From Bacteroidota bacterium (GTDB lineage Bacteria; Bacteroidota; Bacteroidia; 2-12-FULL-35-15): DNA of 64,000 bases. The notes beneath the pieces were generated by a model. The model was not told the DNA's origin, ran no database searches, and saw nothing but the letters and a program-made list of their open reading frames with translations. Location of the stretch: the NCBI GenBank assembly GCA_025963715.1, contig JAOQAG010000004.1:1-64000 (forward strand). The letters are read 5' to 3'. Below are positions 8,799 through 18,431 of this stretch, one piece after another. The position numbers and the translations under genes were made by a program. Numbering within the stretch: the first letter of the stretch is position 1; each line of letters begins with the position of its first letter.

Positions 8799-10661
8799 TT
8801 AGTAGATAATGATCTTCTTTACCGTTTCATTTTTCTCATTCGTCAGCGAAACCGTATAAACGCCTTTTCCATATTCCGAAACACTCAGCTGTTTCGTATA
8901 CGTTCCTGTAAAATCCGTGATCACATCGTGGTAGATCAATTGTCCTAGTGCATTTGAAATATTGATAGTATAGCTCGCTTTGGAAGCTGCGGTAAACGTC
9001 ACATTAAAATTACCGTCATTCGGATTCGGATACACATTAAACCCATTTACATTTTGTATTTCCCCGATCCCCGTAGCTGTGGTTACCAATGGTGCCGACA
9101 TCGCAGAAGCGCAACCGCTGGTATTTACCATTACCGTATAAGATCCGTTCAATGAATACGTGAACGACTGATTTGTAGCGCCCAAAATCAGTGTACCATT
9201 CCAATACCATTGGTTACCGGTAGTGGCACTGGATGTCAATACATTTCCCACCTGCGAAATTGTAGGTGTTGGAATGCCCGGATTTACTGTAATGTAGCTT
9301 GTATGTGTGTACGTATTTGTTCCCGATGGATTGGATGCCGTGAGCGTAACATTGTACGTTCCCGGCGTGGTATACGTTACCGTTGGCGTATGCGCTACTG
9401 ATGTTGCAGGCGTTGCACCCGGAAAGCTCCATGACCATGCAGTAGGGCTGTTGGTGCTGGCATCATTAAACATCACCGGAGAACCGGCGCACACCGTAGT
9501 GGACAATGTTGTAAAATCAGCAACCGGTGTGGAAGAAGTCGCATCATTGCGTTTGTACCAGATCGGCGAGGTCCAGATCTTGTTTCCATCCGTTTGTGTG
9601 ATCTCCAGGTAATAATAATATTGTGCAAGATTGGCGATCGGGTGCGTATACGTTAATGTATTTGAATTTGTATTGGATGTTAATACCGTTGGTGCGGTTC
9701 CACTTCCCGGTACACCGTAATAAAGCTTAATGGACGATGTTAATTCGCCATCCGGATCAGTAACCGTTACCGAGATCGTAGGCGTTCCCGTATGTGAAAA
9801 CACGCTTCCCATCGGGTACGATCCAATATTAAAATCCACTTTCACATTCCAGTCGTCCGAACTGTAAAAACGCATGCGGCGCAAAGCATCTAAAATATTT
9901 TCACGCGTAAGCGAAGGCGCCAATACTACCAAACGGCCCATGGTTTGGCGACCAAAAACCGAATTGTGTGTATCATGATCCAACCCTACACCCAAGTGAT
10001 AACCACGTTTTAGCGCATCATTGTAGCGTGCAATATAAGTACTGGTGGAAGGATCGGAATAAGTTGAATTTGTAGAAAATGCAGGGCCGCTGCGTGCTGC
10101 CATTCCAATGATCGCACTATCCGCATCCACATTGCGCGCTGTGGTAAACAAGTTGGTATAATCGCCTGATTGCGGATGTGCTAAATATCCGAAAGCGCCC
10201 GGGTGCATATTAATGCGTTTCCACAATGTTGCATAATCATTTTGTGCCACATGCACATCATAATCACCGGCATCCCAACCCATCAGCGAATCGTAGCCGT
10301 ATACCACCACGTGCCCGCCACCCGAAATTACGCCCCACTCCTGCCCGTACATCGCTACAAACGATCCGTCGGCATTGGCCGTATTTGCATCTGCCAAACC
10401 TTTGTGAAAGTTGGCAGGCGAAAGCATTCCGGCATTCAAATGGTTGTGATCCGAGATCCCGTAAAAATCCAGATGCTGCGATAATTTAGCATAGTTAAAA
10501 TCCTGCAAAGGCGTGGTGATAAGTGATGTGGCGCTGTCCACGTTACCATCCGAATACGACGACTGGCTGTGAATATTTCCAAAATAATAATTGAACGTCT
10601 GGGCTTGTAAACTCATTGCCAAAAGCAAACAGGTAATGGTAGCAGTAAGTGTTTTTTTCAT
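8799..10661 (-). CDS. Secreted PHP-like metal-dependent hydrolase with PKD domain and T9SS type A C-terminal sorting domain
   Basis: YYFGNIHSQSSYSDG...HLDFYGISDHNH is PHP-like; PKD segment AWSWSFPGATP; C-terminus NVYPNPNDGNFNV...KKIIIY. Confidence 0.8.
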   Translation of the reverse strand: MKKTLTATITCLLLAMSLQAQTFNYYFGNIHSQSSYSDGNVDSATSLITTPLQDFNYAKLSQHLDFYGISDHNHLNAGMLSPANFHKGLADANTANADGSFVAMYGQEWGVISGGGHVVVYGYDSLMGWDAGDYDVHVAQNDYATLWKRINMHPGAFGYLAHPQSGDYTNLFTTARNVDADSAIIGMAARSGPAFSTNSTYSDPSTSTYIARYNDALKRGYHLGVGLDHDTHNSVFGRQTMGRLVVLAPSLTRENILDALRRMRFYSSDDWNVKVDFNIGSYPMGSVFSHTGTPTISVTVTDPDGELTSSIKLYYGVPGSGTAPTVLTSNTNSNTLTYTHPIANLAQYYYYLEITQTDGNKIWTSPIWYKRNDATSSTPVADFTTLSTTVCAGSPVMFNDASTNSPTAWSWSFPGATPATSVAHTPTVTYTTPGTYNVTLTASNPSGTNTYTHTSYITVNPGIPTPTISQVGNVLTSSATTGNQWYWNGTLILGATNQSFTYSLNGSYTVMVNTSGCASAMSAPLVTTATGIGEIQNVNGFNVYPNPNDGNFNVTFTAASKASYTINISNALGQLIYHDVITDFTGTYTKQLSVSEYGKGVYTVSLTNEKNETVKKIIIY

Positions 10662-10671
10662 TTTTTGTTTT

Positions 10672-11283
10672 TTAGTTCTTTGTACACACTTTATTTATCA
10701 CTTCGTAATTCTCATAATCATCCGGATCTTCCAGCTTGCTCCAGCTTTTGCGGGCTGCAATAGTATCACCCAGGTAATAATTACAAAATCCTTTTTTATA
10801 ATACGCCTGTTCCAGTTTCGGATTCAGCCTTAGTACTTCATTGTAACAGCGTATTGCTTCTTTATATTTTTTATTGTTGAAATACACATTTCCTTTTTCC
10901 AAATACAGCTTTGGATTGTCTGCATCCACTTTTAGCCCCTGCTCCAGGTCACTGATGGCAGCAGCCATATCACCGGATTTATCTTCCGCTCTTGCCAGCA
11001 ATATATACACATCTGCCTTAGCGGGATTTAGCGCCAGTTCCAGTTTAAAATACACGATCGCCTGTTTATAATCCTGCAAATTGAATTCGGACAAGCCCGC
11101 ATAATAATTTATCTTTTCCAGCTGTGGCTGAAGTTCGATCACATACTGAAAATTAACCAGTGCATTTTTATAATCACCGGTTTCATACTGTTGTTTCCCT
11201 TTTTCGAAAAACACAGCCGCATCCTGCGCCGTGATCTTAAAAACGGAACTAAAAAACAAACAGAAACAGAGTACTGATCTCAT
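10672..11283 (-). CDS. Tetratricopeptide repeat protein
   Basis: Repeated TPR signatures (YETGDYKNALVNFQYVIEL, YFNNKKYKEAIRCYNEVLRLNP); signal peptide. Confidence 0.85.
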   Translation of the reverse strand: MRSVLCFCLFFSSVFKITAQDAAVFFEKGKQQYETGDYKNALVNFQYVIELQPQLEKINYYAGLSEFNLQDYKQAIVYFKLELALNPAKADVYILLARAEDKSGDMAAAISDLEQGLKVDADNPKLYLEKGNVYFNNKKYKEAIRCYNEVLRLNPKLEQAYYKKGFCNYYLGDTIAARKSWSKLEDPDDYENYEVINKVCTKN

Positions 11284-11679
11284 TATAAAAACGTTATTGA
11301 ACCGGAGTATTTTATATTAAAGATACCAATCAATTCTGTAACCATTCTGCACTTGTCAAATTTTAACATTTGCCCCGTTTTCATCGATAAAAACAGGCGT
11401 TTCGCAGCAGGATTTCTTCCTGCAAATGTGCATCCCGCCAAGGTTTCTGTAAAAATCATCACAATTATTTATTGCTGCTGACATACCGCTGTCACTCCCC
11501 ACTTGTTACTTTGTAGCCAACAACAGCAAAATGATGCTTTTTTGAGCACAAAGTGATCGGTGAAAAACGCACAGGTACTGTTCCCCTGCCGGTAACCACC
11601 GTTCACCGATTTCTGGCGTAAAACAGCCTATTATCAGTTGTGCAGCGTTGCAGATGTACCTACTTTTGATAAAAAATTA

Positions 11680-12504
11680 ATGACAATGGAAAATCAAGGA
11701 GTAGAACCACAGGAAGAAATGTGGCAACAATGGGAAAAAGAACATAAAAGAGGAAAAGTTCTGGGCGGCATTGCCATCGTTATCATCGGGTCGCTTTTTT
11801 TAGCACGTGAATTAGGCGTGATCTTTCCTGCCTGGTTATTGTCCTGGAAAATGGGATTGATAGCGCTGGGAGTATTCAGTGGTATTAAACACGGTTTCCG
11901 CAATGCAAGCTGGTTTATTTTGGTAGCTGTAGGCGGTGTGTATTTAGCTGCGGATTTTTATCCGGAGCTCGCCATCAAACCATTGATCTGGCCGCTGATC
12001 GTGATCTTTATCGGTTTGATGATCATCTTTAAACCACACCGGAAAAATCACAAGCACCATCACAAGCACCATAACTGGGAAAGATGGAGCAAACGCCACC
12101 AATACAAACACGAGTATTACAATGCGAAATATCAAAATGCCGAAACACAAACCAGCAGCGACGAGTGTATTGATTGTGTATCGTTCATGAGCGGGATCAA
12201 AAAAAACATCCTCTCCAAAAATTTTAAAAGCGGGGATGTGACCATCATATTTGCCGGTGCAAAAATTGACCTAAGCCAGGCCGATTTTGAAGGGACTGCA
12301 ACACTGGAGATCACCGAAATATTCGGCGGCACACAGCTGATCATCCCGGCCAACTGGGACATTAAATCGGACATTGTATGCGTGTTCGGAAGCGTGGAAG
12401 ACAAGCGTCCACCGCACCAAAGCGCACCCGGTGAAGAAAATAAAAAATTATTGATCCTGAGAGGTACCGTGCTTTTCGGAGGAATAGAAATAAAAAGTTT
12501 TTAA
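11680..12504 (+). CDS. LiaF-like / DUF5668 membrane protein with His-rich linker
   Basis: N-terminal TM segments, KPHRKNHKHHHKHHNWERWSKRHQYKHEYY linker, C-terminal FGG/FGSVE-type repeats as in LiaF-like domains. The tracked 11638 start uses TTG; ATG 11680 is more plausible. Confidence 0.75.
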   Translation: MTMENQGVEPQEEMWQQWEKEHKRGKVLGGIAIVIIGSLFLARELGVIFPAWLLSWKMGLIALGVFSGIKHGFRNASWFILVAVGGVYLAADFYPELAIKPLIWPLIVIFIGLMIIFKPHRKNHKHHHKHHNWERWSKRHQYKHEYYNAKYQNAETQTSSDECIDCVSFMSGIKKNILSKNFKSGDVTIIFAGAKIDLSQADFEGTATLEITEIFGGTQLIIPANWDIKSDIVCVFGSVEDKRPPHQSAPGEENKKLLILRGTVLFGGIEIKSF

Positions 12505-12587
12505 AATAAATACGCTTGCAATTATTGTTTACAAATTAAAAAAGGAGTTAAAAAAATTATATACAAACTTATTAATACCGTCTAACC

Positions 12588-12935
12588 ATGAATACATATT
12601 TAGCAAAACTCATTTTCAATATAGATATTGAAGATAGCAAACAAACATCACAGTTTGATGAACAGATCCGCCTGATCGAAGCAAAAAGCCTGGAAGAAGC
12701 ATTTTTTAAAGCACGCTCTATCGGCAAACAGGAAGAAGGCGCTTTTATGAATACAAAAAATAAAAAAGTGAACTGGAAATTTATTGACGTAACCGAATTG
12801 TATGCATTAAAAGATACAAAAGATGGCGAACAATTGTATGCATCCACGCACGAAACCGACGATTCCGATGCGTTTATTCAATTTACACGTCAGAAATCAA
12901 TTCTTATTCAAACAAATTTTTTGACCTTTGCATAA
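12588..12935 (+). CDS. DUF4288 domain-containing protein
   Basis: 115 aa, NTYLAKLIFNIDIED...EQIRLIEAKSLEEAFFKARSIGKQEE. Confidence 0.7.
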   Translation: MNTYLAKLIFNIDIEDSKQTSQFDEQIRLIEAKSLEEAFFKARSIGKQEEGAFMNTKNKKVNWKFIDVTELYALKDTKDGEQLYASTHETDDSDAFIQFTRQKSILIQTNFLTFA

Positions 12936-13980
12936 AAATTTGAATTCGCGTTTACCATATTCTTTATCCAAACTTTTAATAGTTTTTGTTGGCTGGTGGT
13001 TGTTCTGGGCAGCGGTGCAAACCTTTGTGTTGCACCGTTTGCAATTGAGCTGGGAGATCGCCGTGGTGGATTCCATCATTTCCAATTCCCTGATGGCATT
13101 TGCCGGGTTTACCGCCATCATCATGTACCGTTTTTATCAACCCGGGAAGACGAATCAGGTTAACCGGCTTATTTTTGCGATCGTCCTCCCGGTTATTTTT
13201 TGCAGCGTCCTCAACTGGGTGCTTTCGCGGATATTTTCTACCGATGCCGCGTATTTATTATTCCTTGAAAAATCATTGCCGGTCCGCTTTATTTTTTCAT
13301 TGCTCATCATTTCCTTCATCACGTTGTTGAACTGGATGTGGAACACCATGTCGGAACAAAAAGAAAATGAAAAACGTAAATCCGACAGCGAACAATTAAT
13401 GAAAGAAGCGGAATTAACAAAGCTGCGCCAGCAATTACAGCCGCATTTTTTATTCAACAGCTTAAATTCCATCAGCGCGCTCGTGGCGATGAAGCCCGCA
13501 GAAGCACGCAAAATGATCCAGCAGCTTTCCGATTTTTTAAGAGGAACTTTGAAAAAAGAAGATCAGCTGGTGAAACTCTCGGAAGAGCTCGAACATTTAA
13601 AATTATATCTGGATATTGAAAAAGTGCGCTTCGGACACCGCATGAATGTGGAGTTTAACACCAGTGACGAAAGCATGAATTACCAATTGCCATCGCTGCT
13701 GCTGCAACCCATTGTGGAGAACGCCATCAAATTTGGATTGTACGATCTCATTGGCGACGTGACTATCAGCATTTCCACGGAAGTGCGCGGCTCTTACTTA
13801 CACATTGAAATAAAAAACCCATTTGATCCGGAAACAAAACGTGCCAAATCCGGCGTTGGGTTTGGATTAAGCTCCATCCAGCGCAGGCTGTATTTGCTGT
13901 ATGCACGCCAGGATCTTCTGATCACTGATAAAAAAGAAACAACGTTCATCACTATTTTAAAAATACCACAGGCCGTATGA
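12928..13980 (+). CDS. LytS/YehU-family sensor histidine kinase
   Basis: TM segments, LRQQLQPHFLFNSLNSISALV phospho-acceptor region and LLLQPIVENAIKFGL N-box. The assigned start is TTG; overlaps the next gene by ATGA. Confidence 0.9.
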   Translation: MHKNLNSRLPYSLSKLLIVFVGWWLFWAAVQTFVLHRLQLSWEIAVVDSIISNSLMAFAGFTAIIMYRFYQPGKTNQVNRLIFAIVLPVIFCSVLNWVLSRIFSTDAAYLLFLEKSLPVRFIFSLLIISFITLLNWMWNTMSEQKENEKRKSDSEQLMKEAELTKLRQQLQPHFLFNSLNSISALVAMKPAEARKMIQQLSDFLRGTLKKEDQLVKLSEELEHLKLYLDIEKVRFGHRMNVEFNTSDESMNYQLPSLLLQPIVENAIKFGLYDLIGDVTISISTEVRGSYLHIEIKNPFDPETKRAKSGVGFGLSSIQRRLYLLYARQDLLITDKKETTFITILKIPQAV

Positions 13981-14726
13981 AAAAAGCGATCATTATTGAC
14001 GATGAACCCTTAGCCCGCAGCATCATTGCAGAATACCTGCAAACCCATACCGATATTGAACTGGTAACGGAATGCAACGATGGTTTTGAAGGCATTAAAA
14101 GCATTACGCAGCATCAGCCGGATCTGATCTTTTTGGATATTCAAATGCCAAAAATAAACGGATTTGAAATGCTGGAGCTGCTGACCACCACTCCTTCTGT
14201 GATCTTTACCACTGCGTTTGACGAGTATGCCATCAAAGCATTTGAGACCAACGCCATCGACTATTTATTAAAACCGTTTAATAAAGACCGTTTTGATGCA
14301 GCGCTGGAAAAATGGAGAAGCAAAGCGGGCGCTTCTGCGGATACCACAGCCAGCCACTTTCAGCATTTTATGCAGCACACCGAAAAACAACCGGAAGAAC
14401 GCAACCGCATTGTGGTGAAAAACGGTGCCGAGATCCGCATCGTTCCAGCCGAAGATATTTGTTACATCGAAGCGTACGACGATTATGTGAAGATCTTTAC
14501 CAAAGACAGCTATTACCTGAAAAAGAAAACAATGAATTATTATGAGCAGGTGCTCGATCCCGCTATTTTTTTCCGTACGCACCGCTCGTTCATCATCAAT
14601 ATTCACCAGCTTACTAAAATCGAATCGCTTGAAAAAAACAGTTACATCGCGATCTTAAAAAATGACAAGCGTATTCCTATCAGCAGGACAAGCTATAGTA
14701 AGTTGAAGGAAACACTGGGCTTATAA
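13977..14726 (+). CDS. LytTR-family response regulator
   Basis: Receiver domain (IIDDEPLARSII...DLIFLDIQMPKINGFEML) and LytTR domain (FFRTHRSFIINIHQLTKIE). Confidence 0.95.
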   Translation: MKKAIIIDDEPLARSIIAEYLQTHTDIELVTECNDGFEGIKSITQHQPDLIFLDIQMPKINGFEMLELLTTTPSVIFTTAFDEYAIKAFETNAIDYLLKPFNKDRFDAALEKWRSKAGASADTTASHFQHFMQHTEKQPEERNRIVVKNGAEIRIVPAEDICYIEAYDDYVKIFTKDSYYLKKKTMNYYEQVLDPAIFFRTHRSFIINIHQLTKIESLEKNSYIAILKNDKRIPISRTSYSKLKETLGL

Positions 14727-14840
14727 GTACGGATAACGAACAGGAACGTCCTTCGACAAGCTCAGGATGACTACGAATCTGTGCAAAAGCCAGTTCAAAG
14801 TTTAAAGTTCAAAGTTTGCTATGTACCCGTAACAAAAAAA

Positions 14841-16250
14841 TTACTGAATAATTATTTTTTCAGTATGAACTGTTTTTCCATCATCTGCTGTTACAAAATA
14901 AATCCCTTTTAAAACAGCAGAAAGATCAAGCTCTATAACCGGCTGCCGGTTTGACTTTGTAACAGAATAAACCCTTTCACCCAATACATTGTAAACGGTA
15001 ATTTGATAATTCGCCGCAGCTAATTCATCCTTTAATGCTACATTAAATTTTCCGTTACCGGGATTGGGATACACCGTAAATCCGTTATCAACAGTATTTT
15101 CCGCGATACCTGCAGCGGGCAGCGCGTATTTAAAAACAACCCCGTACTGGTGGGCGCCTCCTACATTTGTCATTCCGTATAGCGCTGAACCGTTATAAAC
15201 AAGCGAACCCAAAGGCTGGCTTCCAGATACAGCGGGAATAAAATCGAGTAATTTTGAAAAAGAAGTTCCGTCCGGCTTTATTTTAAATACTGTTCCTTTG
15301 CCGAACGCTCCGCCAATAAAGGTCATACTGTACAAAACCGTTCCATCGTAAACGAGGTCGCCCGGAGGATTACTTCCGGTTGCAGTACCTGGCAATGCAT
15401 CAAAATCCAGGAACTTTGAAAAGCCGGTTCCATCGGGTTTGATCTTAAAAAGCACGCCCGTATTATTTATTCCACCTTTAAACGTTGTCCCGTACAAATA
15501 AGTGCCATCGGAAATAAGCGCACCATGTGGTTCGCTTCCATGGATACTGTCAAAATCATATAACCTGGCGTATCCTGTTCCGTCGGTTTTTATTTTAAAG
15601 ATCGTTCCAGCATAATTTATACCACCACCCAATGTTGTTCCATACAGGTAAGTCCCGTCAGAAAACAATGTTCCTCTTGCATTAAAACCGCCGGGTGTGC
15701 CCGGGAAATCATATAGATCGGCATAGGCCGTTCCATTGGTTTTTATTTTAAATACGTTGCCGGTTCCATTGGCGCCGCCGGAAGTAGTTGTTCCATATAA
15801 ATAGGTTCCGTCGGAAATCAGCGAACCGTAGGGATATTCTCCCAATGTATCAACAAAATCAAACAGTTTCGTGTAACCTGTTCCATCCTGTTTTATTTTA
15901 AAGATCGTTCCTTCATTGTGTGTGCCGCCGATAGCGGTCATTCCATACAAATACGTCCCGTCAGAAATAAGAGACCCTTGTGGCAGGCTGCCGTTTGCGC
16001 CAGTAAAATCAAGCAATTTGGCAAAAGCAGTCCCGTCCTTTTTTATTTTAAAAATTGTTCCGACGTTATCAGCACCGCCCACAGTGGCCATTCCGTAAAG
16101 GTAATTGCCATCCGCAACAAGCGAGCCCTGCGGGAATCTCCCGTTGATGCTGTCAAAATCATACAATTTGGTATATTGCGCATAACTGTGGCTGCAAAGG
16201 CCCAATATCGCTATTATCACGATCAGGGAGACCGATAGAATCTTTTTCAT
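14841..16250 (-). CDS. GloVer-type tandem-repeat secreted protein with T9SS type A sorting domain
   Basis: Repeats of GTIFKIKxDGTxYxxLYDFDxxxGxxPxGxLISDGTYLYGTTxxGGxN; C-terminus FTVYPNPGNGKFNV...HTEKIIIQ. Confidence 0.85.
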   Translation of the reverse strand: MKKILSVSLIVIIAILGLCSHSYAQYTKLYDFDSINGRFPQGSLVADGNYLYGMATVGGADNVGTIFKIKKDGTAFAKLLDFTGANGSLPQGSLISDGTYLYGMTAIGGTHNEGTIFKIKQDGTGYTKLFDFVDTLGEYPYGSLISDGTYLYGTTTSGGANGTGNVFKIKTNGTAYADLYDFPGTPGGFNARGTLFSDGTYLYGTTLGGGINYAGTIFKIKTDGTGYARLYDFDSIHGSEPHGALISDGTYLYGTTFKGGINNTGVLFKIKPDGTGFSKFLDFDALPGTATGSNPPGDLVYDGTVLYSMTFIGGAFGKGTVFKIKPDGTSFSKLLDFIPAVSGSQPLGSLVYNGSALYGMTNVGGAHQYGVVFKYALPAAGIAENTVDNGFTVYPNPGNGKFNVALKDELAAANYQITVYNVLGERVYSVTKSNRQPVIELDLSAVLKGIYFVTADDGKTVHTEKIIIQ

Positions 16251-16387
16251 GGAAGGTTTATTTAACGTTCATTACTACAGACTCTTTAAGGAGCGGGAAG
16301 GTTGTATTGAAAAATAAAATTTTCATTATGCTATGTATGGATTAGAGCCTGGTTAAATTATTTTTTTTACTTCCATTACCATTAGAA

Positions 16388-16484
16388 CTGTCATCCCGCA
16401 CTTGTTGCGGGATCCCGTAAATGTTTGCAGCCCCAACCACATTGTTTTTAATTAACCGATCCCGCAACAAGTGCGGGATGACAG
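16388..16484. repeat. 97-bp palindromic MITE/REP-like element
   Basis: 27-bp perfect inverted termini ctgtcatcccgcacttgttgcgggatc / gatcccgcaacaagtgcgggatgacag. Confidence 0.85.
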
Positions 16485-16694
16485 ATGAGAAGAAAAGTGT
16501 ACTCCGAATTAAGCATTCCTCACACAAGATTGACAGATGCATCTACCCAGATTTGTAAATTCGTATTCATTGGTAATTTGTAACACGCAGCCGTGTCATC
16601 CTGAGCCAGTCGAAGGACGTTTTTGTTCCTGCCCGAATCGTTCAGGCGGGCGTTATCTGTAACCCCTCTCGCCTGTTGTCTACTGCCTATTTGC

Positions 16695-17603
16695 CTACTT
16701 CTTCTGCAGCTCCTGCAGTTGCTTAAACAATTCCACTTCCTGCTCCGATAAATTTTTCGGTGTTATAATTTTCACTTTCACATACAGGTCGCCGTATTCT
16801 GTTGCTGCCCCAAATTTCGGCATCCCCATTCCCTTTAACCGTAATACTTTTCCGCTATCCGTTTCTTTTGGGATGTCAATTTTAATTGTTCCTTTCATGG
16901 TGCGCACCAATGCTTTTCCGCCTAACAATGCGGTATACAATTCAACGGGGGTATCAGCATACAGATCGTCTTCCTTACGCTCAAAATGCGGATGTGCGGG
17001 GATATGCACGGTAATGTATACGTCGCCGCGTGATCCGCTTTTTTGTTTTACACGCAGTGTTTGCCCGTCTTTCACACCTTTGAATTTCATTTGTAATTTT
17101 TCGCCCGGTAGTTCCAGCATCCGGGAAGCGCCTTCGTAGGCTTCTTCCAGCGACAAGGTTACTTCTGCGTTGTAGTCGCTTTTGCGTTTGTTGTTTGTAC
17201 GTCCTGCATTTCCGCCACCACCGCCAAAACTACTGCCGAAAATATTTTCAAAAAAGTCGGAAAAATTTGCGCCGCCAAAACCTTCATTGCCGGAACTGTA
17301 TTGTTGCTGGCGGTTTCCACCGGTTTGGTATCTCGACCAGTCAAAATCACCATTACGTTGTGTGCCTTGTTGTTCGTATTGTTTCCAGTTTGCTCCCAAC
17401 TCATCGTATTTCTTGCGTTTTTCGGGATCACTCAATACTTCATTCGCTTCGTTCGCTTCCTTGAATTTGTCCTCTGCAGGCTTATTTCCCTGGTTTTTAT
17501 CCGGATGATACTTGATCGCCAGCTTGCGGTATGCTTTTTTTATTTCGTCGGCACTCGCTGTTTTTGCAACACCAAGTATTTTATAATAGTCTTTGAAATC
17601 CAT
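16695..17603 (-). CDS. J-domain protein, DnaJ/CbpA type
   Basis: [40 protein letters not shown] and DnaJ C-terminal domain; no zinc-finger region. Confidence 0.93.
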   Translation of the reverse strand: MDFKDYYKILGVAKTASADEIKKAYRKLAIKYHPDKNQGNKPAEDKFKEANEANEVLSDPEKRKKYDELGANWKQYEQQGTQRNGDFDWSRYQTGGNRQQQYSSGNEGFGGANFSDFFENIFGSSFGGGGGNAGRTNNKRKSDYNAEVTLSLEEAYEGASRMLELPGEKLQMKFKGVKDGQTLRVKQKSGSRGDVYITVHIPAHPHFERKEDDLYADTPVELYTALLGGKALVRTMKGTIKIDIPKETDSGKVLRLKGMGMPKFGAATEYGDLYVKVKIITPKNLSEQEVELFKQLQELQKK

Positions 17604-18034
17604 TGGTATGAGTGGTTATTTTTGGTTTAAGAAATATAAAAGATTGATTAAAAATTTATGCCCGTTCGTCTTTTGCTTCATTCGCGGGGCTTTTCAGTGC
17701 TGCTGATCATTTTTTCGAAATGCAAATATCCACTATTTATTTATGATAAAAAAGAAGCAAAATCATACTCTGAACGATTAAAAATCATCGTTTTATTACT
17801 ATAAAATGCTACCTTAAAACCGTGTAAGTTTTTACTCAAAATAAACATAAATAACTAACAATCAATTAATTAAAAAATAAAAAGGCTTTTAGGATTAGTA
17901 GAATTTTACATTTTTACTTTTATTTTTTGAATTGAACGCTGTATTCTTGTATCGTGAATTTAAAAACACAGTATTGCTTGAGTATTTAATCAAATAATAC
18001 AAGAAGAAATTCACGGAGAATAAAAGATAAAAAT

Positions 18035-18042
18035 TACCTTTG
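18035..18042 (+). promoter_or_regulatory. Putative Bacteroidota -7 promoter element (TACCTTTG) for a candidate sRNA
   Basis: Exact match to TAnnTTTG; weak TTCACG-like upstream element 19 bp away. Confidence 0.5.
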
Positions 18043-18047
18043 CAGGC

Positions 18048-18228
18048 GATTTCGTAGGGAAGTTTGAAATAGAAAATAAAAGCGGGTAAAAAAACCGCAA
18101 TTAAATATCCAATTTGGCCGGAAAGGGCCGCTAAGACAGAATGGAAAAACAAAAATCGTGTAGACGATGAACGTTTTCCAATTCTAAAAGCATGTCGGAA
18201 GGAGAGAGCCGGCATGCTTTATTTTTTT
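18048..18228 (+). ncRNA. Candidate structured small RNA, about 180 nt, family unknown
   Basis: TACCTTTG promoter-like element upstream, internal stem-loops (gcgg/ccgc, ggcc/ggcc, ggaaaa/ttttcc enclosing atcgt-gtag-acgat) and a strong intrinsic terminator; no credible ORF. Confidence 0.5.
18187..18228 (+). terminator. Strong Rho-independent terminator
   Basis: aaagcatgtcgg-loop-ccggcatgcttt (12 bp including one G-U) followed by attttttt. Confidence 0.85.
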
Positions 18229-18431
18229 GTACCGGTACGGATAACGCCCGCCTGAACGATTCGGGCAGGAACAGAAACGAAACTGCGAATCTATGTCTAT
18301 CCAGTGTTTACTAAATCTTTTCTAATCCTTCCCCGAAGCTGTCATCCCTTGCCTGACACGGGATCTCATAAATGCTTGTAGTAAGTTAATAAAATACTTT
18401 ATTTTTTCTTCTCTAGTTTCTAAAAATATCG

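Noticed and set aside
17895-18215. 106-aa minus-strand ORF across the candidate sRNA
   Set aside because: Low-complexity, Phe/Tyr/Lys-rich translation with no recognisable domain; it runs antisense through the terminator and promoter-like signals.
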